Origin: Chitinophaga pinensis
GTDB lineage: Bacteria; Bacteroidota; Bacteroidia; Flavobacteriales_D; Crocinitomicaceae
Direction of reading: 5' to 3'
Assembly (NCBI GenBank): GCA_945870115.1
Contig: CAMBRH010000129.1
Coordinates: 1 to 9,159, forward strand
Length of the DNA stretch: 9,159 nucleotides
Below are positions 1 to 5,736 of this stretch, piece after piece. Below the pieces are notes generated by a model. The model worked only from the letters and a program-made list of their open reading frames with translations, was not told the origin of the DNA and ran no database searches. The position numbers and the translations under genes are program-made. Each line of letters opens with the position of its first letter. Positions within the stretch are counted from its first letter, which is position 1.

Positions 1-2001
1 ATCGATGATCGAGGTTTTAATGATTACTTTACATTACCAAAATTAAATTTAACATCAGTTATTTCAGCTAATTTAACATTTGATGTAGCCTATGCTGCAT
101 ACGATGCAGTTAGCTTTGATTCTTTAGAAGTGCTCATTTCAACGGATTGTGGTTTAACTTATAATCAAGTTTATTTAAAAACTGGAAATTCAACTTTAGC
201 TACTTCTTCTGCAATAACAACAATCTTTACACCAACAGCAAATGAATGGAGAACAGAGACAATTGATTTATCAGCCTATGTTTCATCTTCAAATGTTGAA
301 TTAGTTTTTGTTAATCATGCAGGTTTTGGAAACAGATTGTTTATTGATAATATAAACATCGCTGGAGTTGCTGGCACAACTCCGACTGCTTCATTTACTC
401 AAAATAGCACTTCTATTTGTCCATCACAAAGTGTAACTTTTACAAATACTTCAGTAAATAATCCTGCAACTTATTTATGGACTTTTGAAGGAGGAACTCC
501 AGCTACCAGTACAAGTCCAAACCCCGTAGTAACTTATGCAACAGCTGGAACTTATGATGTCACTTTAGTAGCAACAAATAATTTTGGTTCAAACACTGCA
601 ACGATGCTAAATCAAGTTACGGTTAATTCTGGACCAAGTGTACCAACTGTAACAGCATCAGGTCCTTTGACTTTTTGTACAGGCGGGTCTGTAACTTTAA
701 CTTCATCAGCTGCAAGTGGGAATACATGGTCAAATGGAGCTTTAACTAATTCAATAACAGTGAATTCAGCAAATTCTTACACAGTTTCTAATACAAATGG
801 AACTTGTAACTCTACATCATTACCATCTGTTGTTACAGTAAACACAATTCCAAATGCTCCAGTTATTACGGCAAATGGATCAACAACTATATGTTCCGGT
901 GGAAATGTTACAATTTCTTCATCTGCAACAAGTGGAAATGTTTGGTCTACAGGTGCAACTACTCAGACAATTACTGTTTCAGCTACAACAAGTAATATTA
1001 CAAATACGGTAACAACTGCAGGTTGCACTTCTTCACCATCAAATTCAATAAATATAACAGTAAATCCAGCCCCAGCAGTTCCAACAATTACTGCATCTGG
1101 ACCTTTGACATTTTGTCAAGGTGGTTCTGTAACTTTGACTTCATCAAATGCTAATGCTTATTTATGGTCAAATGGCGCGGTATCTAATGCAATTACTGTT
1201 ACTGCTGCTGGATCTTACACTGTTTCAAGTATCTTAGGACTTTGTTCCTCACTTTCCTCACCTAAAGTAGTAGTTGTTAACGCTTTGCCTAAGTCTCCGC
1301 TTATTTCTAATTCTGGAGCTTTGACTTTTTGTGCAGGTGGAAGTGTTAACTTAACTTCATCTGTTGCAACTGGAAATGTTTGGTCGAATGGAGCAACTAC
1401 GCAAACAATCACGGTTACGTCTTCAGCTAATTTAAGTTCAACTGTTACTTCAAATGGATGTACATCTTTGCCTTCAAACTCAGTAAATGTAACTGTAAAT
1501 GCTTTGCCAGTAGTTAATTTTCCTGCTTTCACAAGTTCAATTTGCGATTCAGCTAGTAATTTAGCTTTAAATACAGCAACTCCTACTGGAGGAACTTATA
1601 CGGGAAATGGAGTATCATCAAATAGTTTTAATCCAAGTTCAACTTTGATTGGAACCAATAATATTACCTATACTTTTACTGATGCCAATAATTGTTCTGC
1701 TTCACAAGTAAAATCAATTGTGGTTACTAATTGTTCTGGTGCAAGTATTAGCGAGGAAAATATTGCTGAATTGCTAATTTTCCCAAATCCTGCGTATGAT
1801 TTTATCAGCGTAAAAGGCGAAAAATTGCTTAATTATTCTGATATGAGATTAATTGATAATGAAGGGAAAATAATTGTTACTTGGAAAATTGACTCAAATG
1901 AGGAAACGATAAATATTAGCAAAATTGCACAAGGGAATTATACTTTGATTATTTCTAATTCATCTGAAGAAATTTCAAATAAAATTCAAATAATAAAATA
2001 A
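1..2001 (+). CDS. Secreted multi-domain surface protein with PKD, Ig-like repeats and T9SS C-terminal sorting domain (5' partial)
   Basis: The frame is open from base 1, so the N-terminus and signal peptide lie outside the window; 666 residues are visible. In window residue numbers, 1-120 form a beta-rich segment resembling the MAM/jelly-roll domains of flavobacterial exoproteins. Residues 129-207 are a PKD domain (W160-T-F-E-G-G, then a YATAGTYDVTLVA-type strand). Residues 215-502 hold four Ig-like repeats of 70-74 residues, each with two cysteines. Residues 503-578 are an SprB-like repeat (GGTYTGNGVS, YTFTDANNCS). Residues 583-666 are a type A T9SS sorting domain with FPNP at 594-597 and an NISKIAQGNYTLII core. 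By family knowledge the protein crosses the outer membrane through T9SS, loses this C-terminal domain, and is released or anchored at the surface. No enzymatic domain is visible, so adhesin or structural role is inference. The GTG at 130 is internal, not a start. A strong terminator follows. Confidence 0.9.
   Translation: MDDRGFNDYFTLPKLNLTSVISANLTFDVAYAAYDAVSFDSLEVLISTDCGLTYNQVYLKTGNSTLATSSAITTIFTPTANEWRTETIDLSAYVSSSNVELVFVNHAGFGNRLFIDNINIAGVAGTTPTASFTQNSTSICPSQSVTFTNTSVNNPATYLWTFEGGTPATSTSPNPVVTYATAGTYDVTLVATNNFGSNTATMLNQVTVNSGPSVPTVTASGPLTFCTGGSVTLTSSAASGNTWSNGALTNSITVNSANSYTVSNTNGTCNSTSLPSVVTVNTIPNAPVITANGSTTICSGGNVTISSSATSGNVWSTGATTQTITVSATTSNITNTVTTAGCTSSPSNSINITVNPAPAVPTITASGPLTFCQGGSVTLTSSNANAYLWSNGAVSNAITVTAAGSYTVSSILGLCSSLSSPKVVVVNALPKSPLISNSGALTFCAGGSVNLTSSVATGNVWSNGATTQTITVTSSANLSSTVTSNGCTSLPSNSVNVTVNALPVVNFPAFTSSICDSASNLALNTATPTGGTYTGNGVSSNSFNPSSTLIGTNNITYTFTDANNCSASQVKSIVVTNCSGASISEENIAELLIFPNPAYDFISVKGEKLLNYSDMRLIDNEGKIIVTWKIDSNEETINISKIAQGNYTLIISNSSEEISNKIQIIK
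643..1506 (+). repeat. Four tandem Ig-like repeat units in the surface protein gene
   Basis: Units begin at about 643, 859, 1081 and 1297, giving periods of 216, 222, 216 and 210 bases (72, 74, 72 and 70 residues). Each opens with a proline-containing linker, then an LTFC-x-GGSVTLTSS-type strand, a W-S-N/T-G-A turn, an IT-V strand and a second cysteine. Units 1 and 3 match each other best (both ASGPLTFC...SYTVS). Units 2 and 4 match each other best (both SGNVWS/TGNVWS-type, GATTQTITV and SxPSNSxNxTVN). This suggests that a two-domain block was duplicated. Confidence 0.85.
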
Positions 2002-2019
2002 TACTCTTTTATTCAAACT

Positions 2020-2059
2020 AAAAAGTCCCATTCTTAATTTAAGAATGGGACTTTTTTTT
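2020..2059. terminator. Bidirectional intrinsic terminator
   Basis: A perfect inverted repeat pairs 2020-2036 with 2040-2056 (17 bp possible, core AGTCCCATTCTT / AAGAATGGGACT) around a 3-5 base loop. On the plus strand it ends in a run of eight T (2052-2059). On the minus strand the left arm gives a shorter T run (TTTTT). It lies 18 bases after the stop of the surface protein and 13 bases beyond the stop of the convergent S4 gene, so it can serve both. Confidence 0.93.
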
Positions 2060-2072
2060 AGCTAATTTTTTT

Positions 2073-2297
2073 TTAAATCAAGTTAATTACAAAATTTTCA
2101 ACTTCTATTAAATCACCAACTATTAATTTCGCTCTTTTTCGCAGTTCGATTTCTCCATTTCGAGTAACCATCTCTTCATCAACGATCATTTTGGCATGCC
2201 CACCAGTTTGTGCTATGCCAATTGCTTTTAAAAGTTGAATTAGTTCAATATAATCACCCGTGATTTTAAATTCAATTTTTTCTATATCGTTTTCCAT
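2073..2297 (-). CDS. Small S4-domain RNA-binding protein (YbcJ/YaaA-like)
   Basis: This 74-residue protein is essentially a single S4 RNA-binding domain. It shows the family pattern: an IxLxQLLKAIGIAQTGG segment (residues 19-33), A35-K36, then V44-x-x-N47-G48-E49, the basic R53-K-R55 and the closing G61-D62 followed by a hydrophobic strand. In this family the alpha-L motif binds structured RNA, usually rRNA or tRNA; the target here is unknown. The length fits stand-alone YbcJ/YaaA-type proteins (about 70-80 residues). The ATG (complement of 2295-2297) is the natural start, since the first helix follows at once. It is a single-gene unit, convergent with the surface protein and divergent from adenine deaminase, with a -7 promoter element about 38 bases upstream. 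Confidence 0.85.
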   Translation of the reverse strand: MENDIEKIEFKITGDYIELIQLLKAIGIAQTGGHAKMIVDEEMVTRNGEIELRKRAKLIVGDLIEVENFVINLI

Positions 2298-2334
2298 TTG
2301 ATTAATACTTTTATTTATATTTCTACAATTTTGA

Positions 2335-2342
2335 CAAAGGTA
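2335..2342 (-). promoter_or_regulatory. Bacteroidetes-type -7 element (TACCTTTG) for the S4 gene
   Basis: Read on the minus strand, these bases are TACCTTTG, an exact match to TAnnTTTG. They sit 37 bases before the S4 ATG, implying a leader of roughly 30 bases. No convincing -33 TTTG lies at the usual spacing. Confidence 0.6.
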
Positions 2343-2365
2343 CTCAAATATAAAAATTAAAAGCC

Positions 2366-2421
2366 CCTAACTAAATCATTTTAGGAAACTAAACGTTTAC
2401 TAAACCAGTAAAATCAACTGG
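2366..2421. other. Cluster of short inverted repeats in the divergent intergenic region
   Basis: Three small dyads lie between the divergent S4 and adenine deaminase genes: CTAAA-4-TTTAG (2371-2384, inside a CCTAA/TTAGG pair at 2366-2385), the perfect palindrome TAAACGTTTA (2390-2399), and CCAGT-7-ACTGG (2405-2421). The last falls near the expected -33 region of the adenine deaminase promoter. They could be operator sites, but short dyads are common by chance in AT-rich DNA. Confidence 0.3.
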
Positions 2422-2439
2422 AAATCCATTTATTTTTTG

Positions 2440-2447
2440 TAAATTCG
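2440..2447 (+). promoter_or_regulatory. Probable -7 element (TAAATTCG) for adenine deaminase
   Basis: TAAATTCG matches TAnnTTTG at five of its six fixed positions and lies 16 bases before the ATG at 2464. A transcript starting just downstream would have a leader of about 10-12 bases. No clear -33 TTG is seen, so the call is moderate. Confidence 0.45.
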
Positions 2448-2463
2448 CATTCATTAAATAAAG

Positions 2464-4092
2464 ATGAGCATGCAAAAAATTGAAGGGAATATTGTTGATG
2501 TAATTTCAAAAACGATTCAAAAAGGTATAATTACTATTTCAAAGGGCAAAATTGCAGAAATTGAATACAAAGATGTTGAATCTTCAAATTATATTATTCC
2601 AGGTTTTATAGATGCACATGTTCATGTTGAAAGTTCAATGCTAATTCCGTCTGAGTTTGCTCGTTTAGCTGTTTTACATGGAACAGTTGCAACAATTTCA
2701 GACCCGCATGAAATAGGAAATGTTTTAGGAAAAGAAGGCGTCAAATTCATGATCGAAAATGGAAAACAAACTCCGTTTAAATTTTATTTTGGAGCACCTT
2801 CATGTGTTCCTGCAACTCAATTTGAAACTGCTGGAGCAACAATAACTCCAAGTGATATTGAAGAAATATTGTCTTGGGAAAACGTAAATTATTTGGCTGA
2901 AATGATGAATTATCCGGGCGTTATTTTCTCTGATCCTGATGTAATGGAAAAAATAGCTATTGCAAAAAGAATGGGAAAAGTAATTGATGGACATTTGCCA
3001 GGTATCAGAGGAGAATGGGTAGAAAAATACATTTCTGCGGGAATTTCAACTGACCACGAATGTTTTGGCTTAGATGAAGCTTTAGAGAAAATTTCTCATG
3101 GAATGAAAATAATAATACGCGAGGGTAGCGCTGCCAAAAATTTTGAGGCACTTTGGACCATAATTGATAAATTCCCTGAAATGGTGATGTTTTGTTCAGA
3201 TGATAAACACCCAAATGATTTGGTGGTGAGTCACATAAATGCCATTGCAAAACGGGCAATTGAAAAGGGGTGTGATTTATTCAATGTTTTACGAGCTTGT
3301 TCTAAAAATGTGGTAGAACATTATTCAATGAATGTTGGATTGTTGCAAAAAAATGATCCTGCTGATTTCTGCATCGTCAAAGATTTAAAAGATTTTGAAG
3401 TTTTTCAAACCTATATTAATGGAGAATTAGTGGCAGAAAATCAAAAAACGTTTATTCAATCTGTTGATATTAAACCTGTAAATAATTTTTCTTGTAAAGA
3501 AATTACAACTGAACAACTTCAAATAAAAGCTGATTCAATAAATGTTAAAGTGATTGTTGTTGAAAATGGTCAATTAATTACGAAGCAAGAAAATCATACC
3601 GTTGTTGATGATAATGGCTTTTTACTTGCCGATGTTGAAAATGATATTTTAAAAATAGTAGTTGTGAACAGGTATTTTTCAGCTGAACCTGCTGTTGCTT
3701 TTGTAAAGAATTTCGGACTAAAAAGTGGCGCAATTGCGAGTTGCGTGGCGCATGATAGTCATAATATTATCGCAGTTGGAGTTGATGATGAAGCACTTGT
3801 AAAAGCAATAAATTTAATTATTGAAGAAAAAGGTGGTGTTTCACTTAGCTCAGATGAAATGAAAATGGTTGTTTCGCTACCAGTTGCAGGAATTATGTCG
3901 CACAAAGATGCTTATATTATTGCTGATGAATATTCGAGAATTGATTCGGAAGCTAAAAGACTTGGTTCAACTTTAAATGCGCCTTACATGACTTTATCTT
4001 TTTGCGCCTTATTGGTAATTCCAGAATTAAAATTAAGCGATAAAGGTTTGTTTGACGGAAAAGATTTTAAATTTGTGCCTTTATTTAATTAG
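2464..4092 (+). CDS. ade: Adenine deaminase (EC 3.5.4.2)
   Basis: This 542-residue cytosolic amidohydrolase converts adenine to hypoxanthine and ammonia in purine salvage. An N-terminal beta segment is followed by PGFIDAHVHVESSM (residues 46-59, metal-binding H52 and H54), SDPHEIGNV (79-87), H177 in the DGHLPG motif, TDHE (196-199, H198), and FCSDDKHPNDL (243-253) with the catalytic aspartate region. A C-terminal domain carries VAHDSHNI (428-435) and a long SLPVAGIMS segment, as in the Ade family. Length is normal and all expected motifs are present, so the enzyme should be active. Two ATG codons lie close together (2464 and 2470); the first is used here. Upstream is only an A-rich stretch without Shine-Dalgarno. 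The glycosyltransferase follows after 17 bases with no terminator, so co-transcription is likely though not an obvious functional link. Confidence 0.95.
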   Translation: MSMQKIEGNIVDVISKTIQKGIITISKGKIAEIEYKDVESSNYIIPGFIDAHVHVESSMLIPSEFARLAVLHGTVATISDPHEIGNVLGKEGVKFMIENGKQTPFKFYFGAPSCVPATQFETAGATITPSDIEEILSWENVNYLAEMMNYPGVIFSDPDVMEKIAIAKRMGKVIDGHLPGIRGEWVEKYISAGISTDHECFGLDEALEKISHGMKIIIREGSAAKNFEALWTIIDKFPEMVMFCSDDKHPNDLVVSHINAIAKRAIEKGCDLFNVLRACSKNVVEHYSMNVGLLQKNDPADFCIVKDLKDFEVFQTYINGELVAENQKTFIQSVDIKPVNNFSCKEITTEQLQIKADSINVKVIVVENGQLITKQENHTVVDDNGFLLADVENDILKIVVVNRYFSAEPAVAFVKNFGLKSGAIASCVAHDSHNIIAVGVDDEALVKAINLIIEEKGGVSLSSDEMKMVVSLPVAGIMSHKDAYIIADEYSRIDSEAKRLGSTLNAPYMTLSFCALLVIPELKLSDKGLFDGKDFKFVPLFN

Positions 4093-4109
4093 TACAAGTA
4101 ACAGTTATT

Positions 4110-5093
4110 TTGAAAAAATCAATTTCGGTCGTAATACCAACTTTTAATGGAAAAAAATTGTTGGAAGAGAATATTCCTACAGTTTTAAGGGCTTTGGAAA
4201 ATGAAAATATTGATTTTGAGTTAATTATTTGTGATGATGCTTCAACAGATGAAACAATAACTTTTATTTCAGAAAGGTATCCATCTTTCATAATTTTAAA
4301 AAACGAAATTAATAAAGGATTTTCTCCAACCATAAATTTGGGAATTTTAGCAGCTAAAAAAGAATTAGTTTTTATTTTAAACAATGATGTTAAATTAACT
4401 AATAATTATTTCCTTAATCAATTCAAGTATTTTGAAAATAAGGTGACTTTTGGAGTCATGGGAAAAATTGTTGGTACAAATGGAGAAACCCAAGATACTG
4501 CAAAATTTCCAGATTATAGTGGAATAAAAATCAAAGGATCAACAAATTATGAAATTGAACAAGTTGAAAATGATTTTTGGATTCCAACCTTTATGCTTTC
4601 CGGTGCAAATGCTTTAATTGATAGAGAAAAAATTCAATTATTAAAAGGATTTGATGAAATATATGCTCCATTTTATTGGGAAGATGTAGATTTATCAATT
4701 CGTGCTTGGAGATTAGGATGGGAATGTTTTTATGATGCAAATTCAATTTGTATTCATCCAAGTTCTTCAACAATTGGAAAATTATTCAAGAAAAAAGATG
4801 TTAGCATTGTTTCGAATCGAAATAAATTCATTCTTCATAAATTACATTTAGACGAAAAAAAACAATTTTCATTCAAACTAAAACTTTTTTTTAAATTTAT
4901 TTTATCTGTAGTTCTATTTAAAAATGGGTTTATAAAAAGTTATTTTATGTATAAATCTGTAAAAAGAGAAATTGTAAAAAGTGAAAATGAATTAAAAAGA
5001 TTATTTGAAATTACAAGTGCTTCATTAAGCCTTTCGCAAGTGAAGCAAAAAATCATGTTAAAAATTGAACATAAAAAATTGAATAAATTTTAG
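4110..5093 (+). CDS. Family 2 glycosyltransferase (WbbL-like), TTG start
   Basis: This 327-residue GT-A enzyme transfers a sugar from a nucleotide donor, probably in surface polysaccharide or glycoprotein synthesis; donor and acceptor cannot be read from sequence. It shows the first beta strand SVVIPTFNG (6-14), DDAS (42-45), NKGFSPTINLGI (68-79), NND in place of DxD (91-93), and the acceptor-side block PFYWEDVDLSIRAWRLGW (187-204) with the ED base motif, then H216 in IHPSSST. This pattern resembles rhamnosyltransferase-type GT2 proteins. The C-terminal third (about 250-290) is basic and aromatic with a hydrophobic helix near 256-272, suggesting peripheral membrane attachment. The start must be TTG at 4110: an in-frame stop lies at 4086-4088, no ATG or GTG lies between, and the next ATG (residue 117) would remove the nucleotide-binding half. 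It follows adenine deaminase by 17 bases. Confidence 0.9.
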   Translation: MKKSISVVIPTFNGKKLLEENIPTVLRALENENIDFELIICDDASTDETITFISERYPSFIILKNEINKGFSPTINLGILAAKKELVFILNNDVKLTNNYFLNQFKYFENKVTFGVMGKIVGTNGETQDTAKFPDYSGIKIKGSTNYEIEQVENDFWIPTFMLSGANALIDREKIQLLKGFDEIYAPFYWEDVDLSIRAWRLGWECFYDANSICIHPSSSTIGKLFKKKDVSIVSNRNKFILHKLHLDEKKQFSFKLKLFFKFILSVVLFKNGFIKSYFMYKSVKREIVKSENELKRLFEITSASLSLSQVKQKIMLKIEHKKLNKF

Positions 5094-5122
5094 TTTTTAT
5101 TTTTTTGTTCAATGCAAAATTG

Positions 5123-5130
5123 TATTTTTG
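5123..5130 (+). promoter_or_regulatory. Bacteroidetes-type -7 element (TATTTTTG) just before the NPW-protein gene
   Basis: TATTTTTG is an exact TAnnTTTG match ending 4 bases before the ATG at 5135. A TTTTTTG stretch (5101-5107) precedes it by 15 bases, somewhat closer than the usual -33 spacing. If used, transcription would begin at or next to the ATG, giving a nearly leaderless mRNA. It also argues that translation starts at 5135 and not at the TTG at 5105. Confidence 0.5.
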
Positions 5131-5134
5131 GGAA

Positions 5135-5722
5135 ATGAAATCTTTACTGCTAATATTTTTTCTGAATTTTTGTTTTTTTCTTTTATCTCAAGAAGGTGAA
5201 AATCCATGGATTAAAGTTGAGAATGAAAATCCTTGGAAAGTTGAAAATGCTAATCCAAATCCATGGGTTTTGAGTGAAGAAGAGCATTTAGGTCCAAATG
5301 ATTCTTTAAAGATTGCTCCAAAAGATTCCCTTAATGAATTTGCTAAAAATATTAATATTAATAAAAACCAGACCTTAAACAAAGATTTGAATTTAAGTTT
5401 AGGAGAAATAAAGGCACAGAGTAAAGAAAATTTTAATGGTAGAAATGCTTTTCTTTCTGGTTTCATTCCTTGTGCCCTTTTTAGTTTTTATGCGGTTATT
5501 CCTGTTGCAATTGCCAACGTAATTCCTTCTGCAAATGAAAATGATGCCTTGAATGAATTTAAATCGAAAAATCCAAAAGCAAACAGTGATCAAATAAAAG
5601 CCTTTAAACAAGGTACAAAAAGTAAACGGGTTTCAAAATCAATGGCTGGTGCTGGTTATGGTATGTTGACAAATTTACTTGGAATTATTGTTGTTTTTCT
5701 TGTTATAGTTAGCAATTTTTAA
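5135..5722 (+). CDS. Uncharacterised membrane protein with three N-terminal NPW motifs
   Basis: I do not recognise a named family. The protein has 195 residues from the ATG at 5135; an in-frame TTG at 5105 would place a tyrosine/tryptophan-containing stretch before an otherwise clean signal peptide, so it is rejected. Residues 1-18 form a signal peptide (KSLLLIFFLNFCFFLLS, likely cut before Q19). Residues 22-44 hold three NPW motifs at 23, 32 and 42 in an acidic, asparagine-rich context. A polar linker runs to about 105. Two hydrophobic segments follow (about 106-131 and 174-193), separated by a lysine-rich stretch (KSKNPK, KQGTKSKRVSK). By the positive-inside rule this stretch should be cytoplasmic, with the NPW region in the periplasm. 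The C-terminal part resembles, from memory, small Bacteroidetes membrane proteins with two hydrophobic helices around a lysine-rich hairpin. The 5737 gene follows after 14 bases, so they probably form an operon. Confidence 0.75.
   Translation: MKSLLLIFFLNFCFFLLSQEGENPWIKVENENPWKVENANPNPWVLSEEEHLGPNDSLKIAPKDSLNEFAKNININKNQTLNKDLNLSLGEIKAQSKENFNGRNAFLSGFIPCALFSFYAVIPVAIANVIPSANENDALNEFKSKNPKANSDQIKAFKQGTKSKRVSKSMAGAGYGMLTNLLGIIVVFLVIVSNF
5198..5266 (+). repeat. Short NPW peptide repeat
   Basis: Three in-frame copies of Asn-Pro-Trp are encoded at 5201-5209, 5228-5236 and 5258-5266. The first two share a longer unit, E-N-P-W-(I)-K-V-E-N. Spacing is 9 and 10 residues. Codons differ between copies (CCA or CCT for proline), so the array is not a very recent duplication. 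Confidence 0.7.
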
Positions 5723-5736
5723 AAATTAAAATTAAA

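Noticed and set aside
130..132. GTG at 130 as the start of the surface protein
   Set aside because: The same frame is open back to base 1 and encodes continuous beta-domain sequence, so the codon is an internal valine.
1215..1532. 105-codon minus-strand open frame opposite the Ig-like repeats
   Set aside because: It is an antisense shadow of a repetitive gene; its length follows from the Ser/Thr/Val-rich codon pattern and it shows no domain or promoter.
2298..2463. Purine riboswitch upstream of adenine deaminase
   Set aside because: The expected leader is only about 10-12 bases, and no three-way junction with the conserved purine-aptamer loops is visible.
5018..5047. Inverted repeat TGCTTCA/TGAAGCA near the end of the glycosyltransferase gene
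   Set aside because: Only 7 bp with a 16-base loop, inside coding sequence and with no T-run; likely chance.
5105..5134. TTG at 5105 as an upstream start for the NPW protein
   Set aside because: It would add ten residues, including Trp, ahead of a clean signal peptide and would place the -7 element inside the coding region. ATG at 5135 is better.
5093..5134. T-rich stretch after the glycosyltransferase stop as a terminator
   Set aside because: There is no GC-containing hairpin before the T-run; the stretch fits a promoter region better.
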